In this document: piece by piece, positions 44,051 to 52,698 of the stretch | How positions within the stretch are numbered: position 1 is the first letter of the stretch | Layout of the letters: each line of letters begins with the position of its first letter | From: Streptomycetaceae bacterium | GTDB lineage: Bacteria; Actinomycetota; Actinomycetes; Nanopelagicales; Nanopelagicaceae | NCBI GenBank assembly: GCA_007279945.1 | Contig: QYPG01000001.1 | Span: 31,620-95,619, forward strand | Direction of reading: 5' to 3' | Length of the DNA stretch: 64,000 bases | Notes under the pieces: model-generated | Told to the model about the DNA's origin: nothing | The model's database searches: none | Seen by the model: the letters and a program-made list of their open reading frames with translations, nothing else | Made by a program: the position numbers and the translations under genes

Positions 44051-45150
44051 AAGTGAATATAACGACCGGTAAAGGCGACATCCGTGTTGCAATAATTGGC
44101 GTAGGAAACTGCGCCAACTCACTAGTTCAGGGAGTGACCTATTACAAGGACGCTGCCATTGATCAGGAGATTCCAGGATTGATGCACGCTGTTGTTGGGG
44201 GATACCACATCTCTAACATCAAGTTCGTTGCAGCATTTGATGTTGATGCAAAGAAGGTCGGCTTAGATTTAGCTGAAGCTATCTGGGCCAGCGAGAACAA
44301 CACAATTAAGTTTAGTGATGTTGCAACTACTGGAATTCCAGTTTTGCGCGGTGTCACAAATGATGGACTCGGAAAGTATTACAAAGAGACCATCACAGAG
44401 TCAGATGCTCCAGATGTAGATGTCGTGCAGGTATTAAAGGATGAGGCAGTCGATGTTTTGATCTGCTACCTACCTGTAGGTTCAGAGGTTGCGGCAAAGT
44501 ATTATGCCCAGTGTGCAATCGATGCTGGATGTGCCTTTGTTAACGCACTTCCAGTCTTTATAGCATCAGATCCTGTATGGGAAAAGAAGTTTGCCGATGC
44601 AGGTCTTCCAATCGTTGGCGATGACATCAAGAGCCAAGTTGGCGCAACAATTACTCACCGAATCATGGCCAAGTTATTCCAGGATCGCGGAGTGCACTTA
44701 GATCGCACCTATCAGTTAAATGTTGGTGGAAATATGGACTTTAAGAACATGCTCGAGCGTGATCGTTTAGAGTCGAAAAAGATTTCAAAGACAAACTCGG
44801 TTACATCACAGTTAGACCATGACATGGGTGCAAAGAATGTTCACATTGGACCTTCTGATTACATTCCATGGCTAGATGATCGCAAATGGGCCTACGTTCG
44901 CCTCGAAGGTCGCGCATTTGGCGATGTTCCGCTAAATCTTGAATACAAGTTAGAGGTTTGGGATTCACCTAACTCGGCAGGTGTAATCATCGATGCACTG
45001 CGTTGCGCAAAGATTGGTCTCGATCGGAAGATCGGTGGAGCACTTCTATCGCCTTCAAGCTATTTCATGAAGACTCCACCGGTGCAATACACCGATGCTG
45101 CAGCTCATACAAAGACGGAGGATTTCATCTCTGGAAAGCTTGATCGTTAA
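44047..45150 (+). CDS. ino1: Inositol-3-phosphate synthase
   Basis: Converts glucose 6-phosphate to 1D-myo-inositol 3-phosphate with NAD, the entry to phosphatidylinositol, mannosides and mycothiol. The 367-residue enzyme has the NAD motif [39 protein letters not shown] (active-site lysine region) and [14 protein letters not shown] 44047 is chosen, sharing ATGA with the padR stop. A strong bidirectional terminator follows. The presence of a PimB'-like gene in the window makes lipid mannosides a likely end use. Confidence 0.96.
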   Translation: MKVNITTGKGDIRVAIIGVGNCANSLVQGVTYYKDAAIDQEIPGLMHAVVGGYHISNIKFVAAFDVDAKKVGLDLAEAIWASENNTIKFSDVATTGIPVLRGVTNDGLGKYYKETITESDAPDVDVVQVLKDEAVDVLICYLPVGSEVAAKYYAQCAIDAGCAFVNALPVFIASDPVWEKKFADAGLPIVGDDIKSQVGATITHRIMAKLFQDRGVHLDRTYQLNVGGNMDFKNMLERDRLESKKISKTNSVTSQLDHDMGAKNVHIGPSDYIPWLDDRKWAYVRLEGRAFGDVPLNLEYKLEVWDSPNSAGVIIDALRCAKIGLDRKIGGALLSPSSYFMKTPPVQYTDAAAHTKTEDFISGKLDR

Positions 45151-45169
45151 CAAAATATAAATCTGTACG

Positions 45170-45205
45170 AAAAAGCCCCCTAGTAATAAAACTAGGGGGC
45201 TTTTT
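45170..45205 (+). terminator. Strong bidirectional rho-independent terminator after ino1
   Basis: A perfect 15-bp inverted repeat (AAAAAGCCCCCTAGT and its complement) around a 6-base loop, ending in a run of T on both strands. It serves ino1 and, in reverse, the convergent membrane-protein gene. Confidence 0.93.
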
Positions 45206-45206
45206 C

Positions 45207-45233
45207 TAACCCCTCACGGAGAGTTGAGGGTTA
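45207..45233 (-). terminator. Second hairpin, at the stop of the convergent gene
   Basis: A near-perfect inverted repeat (TAACCCCTCA / TGAGGGTTA, one bulged base) that includes the stop codon of the minus-strand gene. On the minus strand it is followed by AAAAAG and then the strong terminator. Confidence 0.5.
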
Positions 45234-45812
45234 TATCGTCGCATCCTCAGGAGTACGACGAATATGACGTAGGCCGGCAAAAACAAATAAGAACATTACG
45301 ATTGCTCCGACAAAAGTCACCTTTGCAGCGATAGCTGCGATCATTCCAAGCGTTCCAAATGCATATGCATTAAGGAGCATCCCACGAAGTGATTCGCCCT
45401 TAAATACTGACTCAACAGTTGCATTGGCTCTATCTAGTGCAGCCTTTAAATCAGCGTTTGTAGGATCTGTTGCTGCCGCTCCTGCTGCTGCTCGCGCTAA
45501 TCCAGTCGCTGCAGAATATGTTGGCATCTTTGATAAGTGAAAACCAATGTAGTGATCGGCATACATCTGAGCTTGCTTGCCGGTACTCATTACAGATTTT
45601 CCATTTTCTTTAAAGAATGCAACAGTTGCAGCATCGGCATCTGGATCTCCGTTGCTGTCAGGAATTGTTATTTGTTGTGCCTCTAACTGTGAAGCTACTG
45701 TTCCGCTTGCAAATGTTGCACCCCAGTTAAGAAGTCCGGCAGCGATAAGTAAAAAAACTCCCAAACCAAAACCAACGAAGGTTACAATTTTGTCAAAAGT
45801 AGTACGTTTCAT
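45231..45812 (-). CDS. Two-helix membrane protein, often misnamed LigA
   Basis: A 193-residue protein starting at ATG 45812, with GGGAGA about 8 bases upstream. Two hydrophobic segments flank an extracytoplasmic loop of about 110 residues (residues ~10-30 and ~150-180). The loop contains QAQMYADHYIGFHL and AATGLARAAAG. Homologues in Streptomyces carry the label aromatic ring-opening dioxygenase LigA, but no dioxygenase metal ligands are seen, so that name is unsupported. The function is unknown. Two operator-like repeats lie upstream. Confidence 0.82.
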   Translation of the reverse strand: MKRTTFDKIVTFVGFGLGVFLLIAAGLLNWGATFASGTVASQLEAQQITIPDSNGDPDADAATVAFFKENGKSVMSTGKQAQMYADHYIGFHLSKMPTYSAATGLARAAAGAAATDPTNADLKAALDRANATVESVFKGESLRGMLLNAYAFGTLGMIAAIAAKVTFVGAIVMFLFVFAGLRHIRRTPEDATI

Positions 45813-45897
45813 TTTAATTCTCTCCCTTTTAGACATCTCTTATAGATGCACTGCATAGTTAACTCTTATGTCAGTAAAGGGTTATTCCAAAGTCCGA

Positions 45898-45946
45898 GAG
45901 GTAGCCCTCGAGGAAATGTGAGAAAAGTGATAGAGGGGTAGCCCTC
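45898..45946. repeat. Two operator-like inverted repeats GAGG-TAG-CCCTC
   Basis: GAGGTAGCCCTC (45898-45909) and GAGGGGTAGCCCTC (45933-45946) are near-copies, each an inverted repeat, starting 35 bases apart (about 3.3 helical turns). They lie 86-134 bases upstream of the membrane-protein start and just past the stop of the LuxR-like gene. Confidence 0.6.
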
Positions 45947-45972
45947 AGAAACGTTGTAAAATAATTACTGAG

Positions 45973-46293
45973 TTAATCGATGTGACGATCACACATGGAT
46001 TTTCCATCTGGACCAACAACCATATGTGAACAAGGAACATTGAGTTGGTCAAATGCTTTATCACCGTAGTGTGTACGAAAAGCTAGCGCTAATAAAACGC
46101 GCAAGTTTGTATCTCCGTCGGATTTAATTCCAAAAACTTGAGCACTTCTGCTGACGGTATTTTCAATAACTTTCTCACTGTGTGATGTCTCAGTAGCTAT
46201 CGCCGAATTAGACTTTCCTTCACACACCAATTGAAGAACTAACTGTTCAAAAGGGGATAGTTCTCTGGTCGTGATCGTTATATCTCTAGCCAT
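45973..46293 (-). CDS. Very small LuxR-type DNA-binding protein with Cys/His tail
   Basis: A 106-residue protein that is almost only a GerE helix-turn-helix (residues 11-65: LSPFEQLVLQLVCEGKSNSAIA, given in part as LSPFEQLVLQLV, then SEKVIENTVSRSAQVFGI). It lacks a receiver or ligand domain. The tail has Cys88, His90, Cys101 and His104 (CSH...CDRH), which could hold a metal. ATG 46293 is favoured by the GGAAAG just upstream; the open frame runs 31 codons further. It may regulate the adjacent membrane-protein gene through the paired repeats. Confidence 0.82.
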   Translation of the reverse strand: MARDITITTRELSPFEQLVLQLVCEGKSNSAIATETSHSEKVIENTVSRSAQVFGIKSDGDTNLRVLLALAFRTHYGDKAFDQLNVPCSHMVVGPDGKSMCDRHID

Positions 46294-46352
46294 GCTTTCC
46301 GCCTCTCCGTGGTGTATCCATTGTGTACCAAGACTTATTGTAAAACCACCTC

Positions 46353-46358
46353 TAAGAT
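46353..46358 (+). promoter_or_regulatory. Leaderless-type -10 element, enoyl-CoA hydratase
   Basis: TAAGAT, 6 bases before ATG 46365. Confidence 0.5.
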
Positions 46359-46364
46359 ACCCGA

Positions 46365-47111
46365 ATGAGTGAAATCTTAGACACACAGGTAGGGGCGGTT
46401 CGCTACCTTTCCTTCAATCGTCCAGCCAAAATGAACGCCCTCACGCGAGATATGTATGCAGGGCTAGCCCATGGGTTAAACGAGGCAGCTGGAGATTTTG
46501 GAGTTAGAGCTGTCGTTATCACAAGCGAAGGCGATCACTTCACCGCTGGTAACGACATTATGGATTTTATGGATAATCCGCCCACGTCTGACTCAAGTGA
46601 AGTTGGAACATTTCTGGCTGCACTTTTGAATTTTCCAAAGCCATTGATTGCTGCAGTAAAAGGAAATGCAGTTGGAGTCGGAACAACGATGTTGCTGCAT
46701 TGCGATGTCGTCGTTGCCGCACCTAGTGCGAACTTTTCTATGCCATTTGCATCTCTTGGTTTAGTACCAGAGGCTGGTTCTACATTTCTCTTTCCAGCAC
46801 TCGTTGGATATCAAAGAGCTGCCCGAATCTTTATGACTGGTGAATCCTTCGGAGCAGAGGCTGCAATGGAGATGGGACTAGTTTCTGAAATTAGTAGTGA
46901 TGCTCTAAATGCGGCCTCAAAGATTGCAGCACAAATTGCCGAGCAACCTCCGCAAGCAATCATTAATACAAAAGCATTATTGAAGGCACGCCAACATGAT
47001 TCCGTCGCAGCGGTGATGCGTGCAGAGTTTGAAATATTTGCAATGGCATTGCAATCAGATGAAGCCATGGGGGCATTCATGAAGTTCATGGCAAAGAAAG
47101 GTTCATCATGA
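46365..47111 (+). CDS. Enoyl-CoA hydratase/isomerase family protein
   Basis: A 248-residue single-domain crotonase: oxyanion-hole segments TAGNDIMDF and GNAVGVGTTMLLHCD, then PEAGSTFLFPALVG, where the acid residue Glu is present. Its start of LSFNRPAKMNAL matches the family. It overlaps the following SDR by 4 bases, so both probably act in one acyl-CoA route. The exact reaction (hydratase or isomerase) cannot be told. Confidence 0.92.
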   Translation: MSEILDTQVGAVRYLSFNRPAKMNALTRDMYAGLAHGLNEAAGDFGVRAVVITSEGDHFTAGNDIMDFMDNPPTSDSSEVGTFLAALLNFPKPLIAAVKGNAVGVGTTMLLHCDVVVAAPSANFSMPFASLGLVPEAGSTFLFPALVGYQRAARIFMTGESFGAEAAMEMGLVSEISSDALNAASKIAAQIAEQPPQAIINTKALLKARQHDSVAAVMRAEFEIFAMALQSDEAMGAFMKFMAKKGSS

Positions 47112-47938
47112 CACTTGCTGGAAAACGAATATTCATTACAGGCGGATCTCGCGGTATTGGTTTAGCGATCGCACTTCGCGCCGCTGCCGATGGTGCATCA
47201 ATTGCTATTGCAGCAAAAACTACTGAAGCCAATCCAAAGTTGCCAGGAACTATCTACACTGCTGCCGCCGAGATCAACGCTGCAGGCGGAACTGCGTTGC
47301 CTATTCAATGTGATTTGCGGGATGAAAATCAGATTGAAGCTGCCATTAAACTAGCGGCCGATACGTTTGGTGGCATCGATATTCTCATTAATAATGCAAG
47401 TGCAATTAATTTAACTAGAACCGAACTGACTCCAGCCAAGCGCTTTGATCTGATGTTTGACGTAAACGTGCGAGGTACTTTCTTGACTTCCCAGGCCGCT
47501 ATTCCTTACTTAAAAGCCTCGGCCGAAGCCGGTAGAAACCCACATATTTTGAATCTTTCACCGCCGTTGTCGATGAAGCCCATCTGGTTTAAGAATCACG
47601 TGGCTTATACGATGGCCAAGTACGGCATGAGTATGTGCGTGCTTGGAATGGCCGCTGAATTTAAGCGCGATGGCATTGCAGTAAATGCCTTATGGCCACG
47701 AACGGTGATTGATACCGCCGCACTTCAGATGATCCCGGGAATCGATGCCAGTGCTGGTCGGACTCCGGCGATTTTGGCCGATGCCGCTTATGCAATCTTT
47801 CATCGTCCTTCTACCGAGTGCACCGGAAACTTCTTCGTTGATGATGAAGTTTTGGTTGAAGAAGGCGTCACTGATTTAGAGAAATATTCAGTGACTCCGG
47901 GTACGAAAGACTTTCTGCTTGATTTCTTCTTAGACTAA
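47108..47938 (+). CDS. Short-chain dehydrogenase (HSDL2-like)
   Basis: A 276-residue SDR with the NAD(P) motif TGGSRGIGLAIA, NNASAIN, and the catalytic Ser/Tyr/Lys (SPPLS, then YTMAKYG). The AAKTTEANPKLPGTI insert after the second strand is a mark of hydroxysteroid dehydrogenase-like protein 2. Substrates of these proteins are unsettled; the coupled enoyl-CoA hydratase hints at acyl or branched-chain substrates. Confidence 0.92.
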   Translation: MTLAGKRIFITGGSRGIGLAIALRAAADGASIAIAAKTTEANPKLPGTIYTAAAEINAAGGTALPIQCDLRDENQIEAAIKLAADTFGGIDILINNASAINLTRTELTPAKRFDLMFDVNVRGTFLTSQAAIPYLKASAEAGRNPHILNLSPPLSMKPIWFKNHVAYTMAKYGMSMCVLGMAAEFKRDGIAVNALWPRTVIDTAALQMIPGIDASAGRTPAILADAAYAIFHRPSTECTGNFFVDDEVLVEEGVTDLEKYSVTPGTKDFLLDFFLD

Positions 47939-47948
47939 GGGGTACATC

Positions 47949-48473
47949 ATGTGCAAGAAAATATTGGTTTTATTTGCGGCAGTTCTGCTTTCATTATCTA
48001 GCACTTCATTGGCCTTTGCCCATGGTGATGTCGTGTCTAGCTCACCAGCAGCAGATTCCACCTTAATAGCAGCTCCCACTAAAATTTCAATTGAATTTGA
48101 TGGAAAACTGCAAACTATTGGAAATGCTCAAGTCAATTCGATTACAGTGACTGATAATCACGGGCAAATCATTTCTAATCCGCAATCGGTTGTAGATGGA
48201 ACTAAGATTTCTAACCGGCTGTTATTGACAGATGTTACGGGTTTAGTCTCAGTTCACTATCGAATAGTTTCAGAGGATGGCCATCCAGTAGAAGGTGACT
48301 ACAGTTTTAGGGTAGGTGAAACTCCAATGCTTACAAGTGCCCAAAGCGAGGATATTGCAGAAGCAGATGCTGGCATCTCAGAGGAAAAAGGCAGCAATTT
48401 ACTGGTTAATGCAGGCGGTGTAATTATTATCCTTACCCTGTTGTTCTTTATCATTAAGCGCTTTAAGAAGTAG
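47949..48473 (+). CDS. CopC-domain copper-binding protein, membrane-anchored
   Basis: A 174-residue exported protein. The signal peptide (1-24) ends FAFA, leaving His25 of HGDV at the mature N-terminus, as needed for copper ligation by CopC. SEDGHPVEGDYSFRV carries the second ligand region. The C-terminal segment (about 150-170) is a membrane anchor with a KRFKK stop-transfer. No copD or other copper gene is adjacent. GGGG before ATG is the likely ribosome-binding site. Confidence 0.9.
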   Translation: MCKKILVLFAAVLLSLSSTSLAFAHGDVVSSSPAADSTLIAAPTKISIEFDGKLQTIGNAQVNSITVTDNHGQIISNPQSVVDGTKISNRLLLTDVTGLVSVHYRIVSEDGHPVEGDYSFRVGETPMLTSAQSEDIAEADAGISEEKGSNLLVNAGGVIIILTLLFFIIKRFKK

Positions 48474-48476
48474 ACT
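48471..48476 (+). promoter_or_regulatory. Leaderless-type -10 element, NCS1 permease
   Basis: TAGACT, 6 bases before ATG 48483. Its first three bases are the CopC stop codon. Confidence 0.5.
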
Positions 48477-48482
48477 TAGCCA

Positions 48483-49904
48483 ATGCCTATTTTTGAATTA
48501 GAACTCAACGGTCCAAACCTGATTCAAGAGTCAGAGCGAGGCGGCACGGCCAGATCACTTTTTTGGCCATGGTGCGGGGCTAATGTTTCACTCCTAGCCC
48601 TCTCGTACGGTGCCTTCTTCTTAGGCTTTGGGATCTCCTTTAGACAGGCAACTTTTGCCACCATTATTGGAACGGTTTTATCATTTCTAGTTGTTGGAGT
48701 GAGCTCCCTTGCCGGCAAGAAATCAAATGCACCGACCATGATTTTATCGCGAGCCGCTTTTGGTGTTAAGGGCAATCTCGTCCCCGGTGCGTTGTCTTAT
48801 CTAATTTTCGTTGGTTGGGAGACAGTTTTAGTCTCTTTAGCAACGCTAGCAACTGGAACCGTCTTTGCTCGCTTAGGCCATGTCAATCACGATCTCTCTC
48901 TTATTATCGGTTTTGTACTAGCAGTTTCACTCACAGTTTTTGGGGGAGTACTGGGCTTTTCAACAATCATGAAGATTCAAAAATGGCTGACGCTAATCAC
49001 TATTGGCATGACGATTCTTTACATTGCTTTGACTATTGATTCTGTTGACTGGTCGGTAGTGAGTTCAATTAAAGATGGCACGACACAGGGATTCATTGGC
49101 GCTTTGATCTTTGGCGTTACTGGAATTGGATTAGGTTGGGTTAATTCTGCCGCTGACTATTCACGCTACCTACCGCGAACGGTGTCTAGTAAGGCCGTAG
49201 TTGTATGGACGACGCTAGGTGCATCTCTAGTTCCAATCGTTTTAGTAATTTATGGTTCAGCGTTAGCTGGTAGCAGTAAAGAACTCAGCGATGCCATCGC
49301 TATGGATCCGATCGGTGCACTCACCACTTTGCTACCTACGTGGTATTTGATTCCCTTCGCTCTAGTGGCGGTCCTTGGCTTAGCAGGTGGTGCAATTTTA
49401 GATCTTTACTCTTCGGGGTTGACTCTGGTCTCCATTGGATTTCCAGTAAAACGTCATGTAGCCGCATCAATTGATGCTTGCATCATGTTGGCTGGAACTA
49501 TTTATATTGTATGGTTTGCTGATAATTTCTTCTTTCCATTTCAGGGTTTTCTAATTACTTTGGGAGTCCCGGTTGCAGTGTGGTCGGCAATTTTCGTCGC
49601 CGACGTTGTGGTGCGCAAGAAGCCTTATTCCGAAAGCGATCTCTTTGACGATCGGGGGATTTATGGAAGCGTGAATAGAAAATCTATTGCACTGATGATG
49701 ATTGGAACCATAATAGGGTGGGGTTTTGTCACTAATACTTTTGCTTCTTGGCTTTCCTGGCAAGGTTATTTCCTGGGGATGATCGGTGGAAAAAGTGGGG
49801 CTTGGGCATACTCAAATATCGGCGTTATTTTCGCGCTGCTTATCGGGTTTTTCGGACATGTGCTCCTTGCACGAAAAGCTATTAAAGCGCAGGAGTCCGT
49901 CTAA
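48483..49904 (+). CDS. NCS1-family purine/cytosine permease
   Basis: A 473-residue nucleobase transporter with about 12 hydrophobic segments. The N-terminal FWPWCGANVSLLALSYGAF and GWVNSAADYSRYLPR are characteristic of CodB-like and fungal-type cytosine/purine permeases. With the uracil permease at 42075 it gives the cell two nucleobase importers. The exact base is uncertain. It overlaps the convergent nhaA-like gene by 23 bases. Confidence 0.9.
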   Translation: MPIFELELNGPNLIQESERGGTARSLFWPWCGANVSLLALSYGAFFLGFGISFRQATFATIIGTVLSFLVVGVSSLAGKKSNAPTMILSRAAFGVKGNLVPGALSYLIFVGWETVLVSLATLATGTVFARLGHVNHDLSLIIGFVLAVSLTVFGGVLGFSTIMKIQKWLTLITIGMTILYIALTIDSVDWSVVSSIKDGTTQGFIGALIFGVTGIGLGWVNSAADYSRYLPRTVSSKAVVVWTTLGASLVPIVLVIYGSALAGSSKELSDAIAMDPIGALTTLLPTWYLIPFALVAVLGLAGGAILDLYSSGLTLVSIGFPVKRHVAASIDACIMLAGTIYIVWFADNFFFPFQGFLITLGVPVAVWSAIFVADVVVRKKPYSESDLFDDRGIYGSVNRKSIALMMIGTIIGWGFVTNTFASWLSWQGYFLGMIGGKSGAWAYSNIGVIFALLIGFFGHVLLARKAIKAQESV

Positions 49905-50676
49905 GCCATACGTAGCCCGATAGACCCGAGATCAGGGCTGAAATAAACAGACCTAATCGGACTTGATTGAGTTCAACAGAGTTGTTGGCAGCTATATCTG
50001 CAATCACAAGTGCAACGGTCATTCCCATCCCAGCAAGTGTTGCAATACCAAATATCTCTTTAGCGGAAATATTGGTCTTGCCTCCCAGTTTGATACAGAG
50101 CGCAGCAAAGGCCGTTATTCCAATAATCTTCCCAAGTGATCGTGCAATCACGATAGACAAGGTTGTCGAAGAGCTAAAGCTTGAGAAATCAATATTTAAT
50201 GGGATATTTGCGGCGATAATGACCGGAACGATGAAGTACGTAGACACTGGAGTGAGAATTTTGATAACTTTGTTTAACTGGTGTTTGCGCAACGGCACAA
50301 TAAAACCAACGCTTGCTGCAACGAGTGTGGATATTGCCTTAATTGGCTCTAAATCATCTCCGTAGAAGAGCCCCATCACAATAAGGGAAAAAAGATCATC
50401 GGCAATGGCTAGTGTAAGTAGAAAAATCCTTACCTGTGGGTCTACTCGATTGCCAAGTAGAGACAAGACACCGAGTGCTAGAGCGATATCGGTTGGCATA
50501 GCACTTGCCCAAACATGAGATCCGGGATTAAGGGATATATACAACAGCGCAGGCACGATCATTCCGCCTAAAGCTGCGACAACTGGAACCACAATCGTGC
50601 GAACATCCTTAAGACTGGCCTTGATCTCTAAACCGACTAGAAAAAAGAAGATTGTTATTAAGAGATCAAGGAACAT
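49882..50676 (-). CDS. nhaA: Short NhaA-type Na+/H+ antiporter lacking the N-terminal region
   Basis: A 264-residue protein similar to the E. coli NhaA (388 residues) but starting at its position 71: FFLVGLEIK and the ion-site aspartates Asp63 (MPTDIALALG), Asp93 and Asp94 (AIADDL) match Asp133, Asp163 and Asp164 with a constant offset of 70. A lysine in ARSLGKIIG fits Lys300. Helix I, the dimer-forming beta-hairpin and part of helix II are absent. The upstream DNA is a terminator, and TATATT lies 6 bases before the ATG, so this start looks genuine rather than a frameshift. Activity is uncertain. Confidence 0.82.
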   Translation of the reverse strand: MFLDLLITIFFFLVGLEIKASLKDVRTIVVPVVAALGGMIVPALLYISLNPGSHVWASAMPTDIALALGVLSLLGNRVDPQVRIFLLTLAIADDLFSLIVMGLFYGDDLEPIKAISTLVAASVGFIVPLRKHQLNKVIKILTPVSTYFIVPVIIAANIPLNIDFSSFSSSTTLSIVIARSLGKIIGITAFAALCIKLGGKTNISAKEIFGIATLAGMGMTVALVIADIAANNSVELNQVRLGLFISALISGLSGYVWLRRTPAL

Positions 50677-50682
50677 AGGTTA

Positions 50683-50688
50683 AATATA
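50683..50688 (-). promoter_or_regulatory. Leaderless-type -10 element, nhaA
   Basis: Minus-strand TATATT, 6 bases before the ATG at 50676 and 14 bases past the glnA terminator stem. Confidence 0.55.
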
Positions 50689-50701
50689 ATGCTTTGAAAA
50701 G

Positions 50702-50733
50702 CACAAAGCCCGCCATTTCTGACGGGCTTTGTG
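50702..50733 (-). terminator. Rho-independent terminator after glnA
   Basis: A perfect 11-bp inverted repeat (CACAAAGCCCG / CGGGCTTTGTG) with a 10-base loop, followed on the minus strand by CTTTTC. It begins 11 bases past the glnA stop. Confidence 0.88.
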
Positions 50734-50744
50734 GTTAATTCTCT

Positions 50745-52175
50745 TTAGATATCGAAGTAGAGCTCGAACTCAGCTGGGTGTGGACGCAAGCGAACATAAT
50801 CAACTTCTTGCTTGCGCTTAAAGTCAATCCATGTCTCAATTAAGTCCTTAGTAAATACGCCACCCTTGAGTAGGAACTCATGGTCGCGCTCTAGATTGTT
50901 GAGAACCTCATCAAGTGAGCCTGGAACCTGTGCGATAGCCGCAGCTTCATCACCAGTTAGTTCGTAGAGATCCTTATCAACTGGGGCAGGTGGTTCGATC
51001 TTATTTATGATTCCATCAAGGCCGGCCATCAACATCGCAGCAAATGCTAGATATGGATTTGATGATGGATCTGGGCAGCGGAACTCGATGCGCTTAGCCT
51101 TTGGATTAGATCCTGTAATTGGGATACGGATACATGCCGAGCGGTTACGAGCTGAGTAAACAAGGTTTACTGGAGCTTCATAGCCAGGAACTAAGCGACG
51201 GTATGAGTTAACTGTTGGGTTAGTAAATGCAAGTAGCGATGGTGCGTGCTTGAGAAGTCCGCCAATGTAGTGGCGAGCCATCTCTGACAAATCACCGTAG
51301 CCATCGCCGAAGAACAACGGAACGCCATCCTTCCAGAGTGATTGGTGAACGTGCATTCCTGAACCGTTGTCGCCAAAGAGTGGCTTTGGCATAAATGTTG
51401 CCGTCTTGCCACCTTGCCAAGCAGTATTTCGAACAACATATTTGAACTTCATGATGTCATCACCTGCATGCAAAATATCGGTGAAGCGGTAGTTGATCTC
51501 CATTTGCCCTGCAGTTCCAACTTCGTGGTGTGAGCGTTCGACAAGTAAACCAACCTTGCCTAGTTGCATAACCATTTCGTCGCGAAGATCGGCAAATTGA
51601 TCAGTTGGTGATACTGGGAAATATCCGCCCTTTACACGCGTGCGGTAACCACGGTTAGGAGTTCCATCGGCATCTTCTTTAATTCCTGTATTCCAAGCAC
51701 CCTCGTAAGAATCAATCTCATGATAAGCAGTGTTGATATCAGTCTTAAAGCGAACGCGATCAAAGACATAGAACTCAGCCTCTGGGGCAAAGAATGCAGT
51801 ATCGGCGATTCCTTGTGCGCGCATAAAGTCAACGGCCTTAGCAACTACTCCACGTGGATCGCGGCTATAAGGTGAGTTATCAACTGGATTATGAACTGAG
51901 AAGAGAATAATCAGAGTTTTTTCCTTGCGGTATGGATCAAGGTAGGCAGACTCTGGTACAGGAAGTAGCTTCATATCTGATTCGTGAATTGATTGGAATC
52001 CACGGATAGATGAGCCATCAAACATCAAGCCATCAGTAAATACGGCCTCATCAAATGATTCGACTGGAACATTAAAGTGGTGCTGAATGCCTGGAAGATC
52101 GGTAAATCGAACATCGACTAACTTGATGTCTTCCTTTTTAATGTAGGCAAAGATTTCTGCTGAATTCTTAAACAT
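50745..52175 (-). CDS. glnA: Type I glutamine synthetase
   Basis: Makes glutamine from glutamate, ammonia and ATP. The 476-residue protein has all GS-I motifs: [48 protein letters not shown] and the adenylylation-loop Tyr in [17 protein letters not shown] before the ATG is the ribosome-binding site. Genes to the left of it (RDD, DUF4191, lipA) keep the M. tuberculosis Rv2220-Rv2218 order. The adenylylation tyrosine suggests control by GlnE, which is not in the window. Confidence 0.98.
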   Translation of the reverse strand: MFKNSAEIFAYIKKEDIKLVDVRFTDLPGIQHHFNVPVESFDEAVFTDGLMFDGSSIRGFQSIHESDMKLLPVPESAYLDPYRKEKTLIILFSVHNPVDNSPYSRDPRGVVAKAVDFMRAQGIADTAFFAPEAEFYVFDRVRFKTDINTAYHEIDSYEGAWNTGIKEDADGTPNRGYRTRVKGGYFPVSPTDQFADLRDEMVMQLGKVGLLVERSHHEVGTAGQMEINYRFTDILHAGDDIMKFKYVVRNTAWQGGKTATFMPKPLFGDNGSGMHVHQSLWKDGVPLFFGDGYGDLSEMARHYIGGLLKHAPSLLAFTNPTVNSYRRLVPGYEAPVNLVYSARNRSACIRIPITGSNPKAKRIEFRCPDPSSNPYLAFAAMLMAGLDGIINKIEPPAPVDKDLYELTGDEAAAIAQVPGSLDEVLNNLERDHEFLLKGGVFTKDLIETWIDFKRKQEVDYVRLRPHPAEFELYFDI

Positions 52176-52323
52176 GCTTCTCCCAATTCACATGTGATAC
52201 ATAGATCGTGTATCAGTGCAGATTTCTCGTCATTGAGCACCTCTGCTTGGACGTAAGAATATGGTTTAGAGGCCTAAATGGCCTAACTGCACTGTTACAT
52301 CCATGTTAATAATTCATAGGCGT

Positions 52324-52329
52324 TAGGCT
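52324..52329 (+). promoter_or_regulatory. Leaderless-type -10 element, RDD gene
   Basis: TAGGCT, 6 bases before ATG 52336; it abuts the alternative ATG at 52330 directly, which argues for 52336 as the start. Confidence 0.5.
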
Positions 52330-52335
52330 ATGGCT

Positions 52336-52698
52336 ATGAGTGAACGGGTGAGTTTCGGGCGGCGCTTGGCGGCAATAACCCTGGATTGGTTAGCCTGCTA
52401 CGCCGTTATAGCCGCTCTTTCAGGCGGGATTGGCCAGATGAGCCCTGATCGCTCGCCTAGCATCTTGGCTCTGTTTTATGTTGAGGTGCTTGTACTCACG
52501 TTCTTGCAAGGTGCCTCATTGGGTCAAAAAGTTTTTGGAATGAAAATAGTCCGCTTTGATGATGGGGGCGCGCTGACACCGTTGCAGGCTCTTATTCGAA
52601 CTAGCCTGCTGGTCATAGTCGTGACAGCTGTTACGTACGACGATCATGGTCGAGGAATCCACGAGCGCGCTAGTGGCTCGATTTTAAAACGTGCTTAG
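52336..52698 (+). CDS. RDD-family membrane protein
   Basis: A 120-residue RDD domain protein (Rv2219A-like position). Three hydrophobic segments are visible. The RDD family signature appears in degenerate form: GRRLAAITLDWLA at the N-terminus, then ASLGQKVFGMKIVRFD, and a final RGIHERASGSIL. The function is unknown, with ion transport suggested for some relatives. Its TTAG end is also the stop of the convergent DUF4191 gene. Confidence 0.85.
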   Translation: MSERVSFGRRLAAITLDWLACYAVIAALSGGIGQMSPDRSPSILALFYVEVLVLTFLQGASLGQKVFGMKIVRFDDGGALTPLQALIRTSLLVIVVTAVTYDDHGRGIHERASGSILKRA

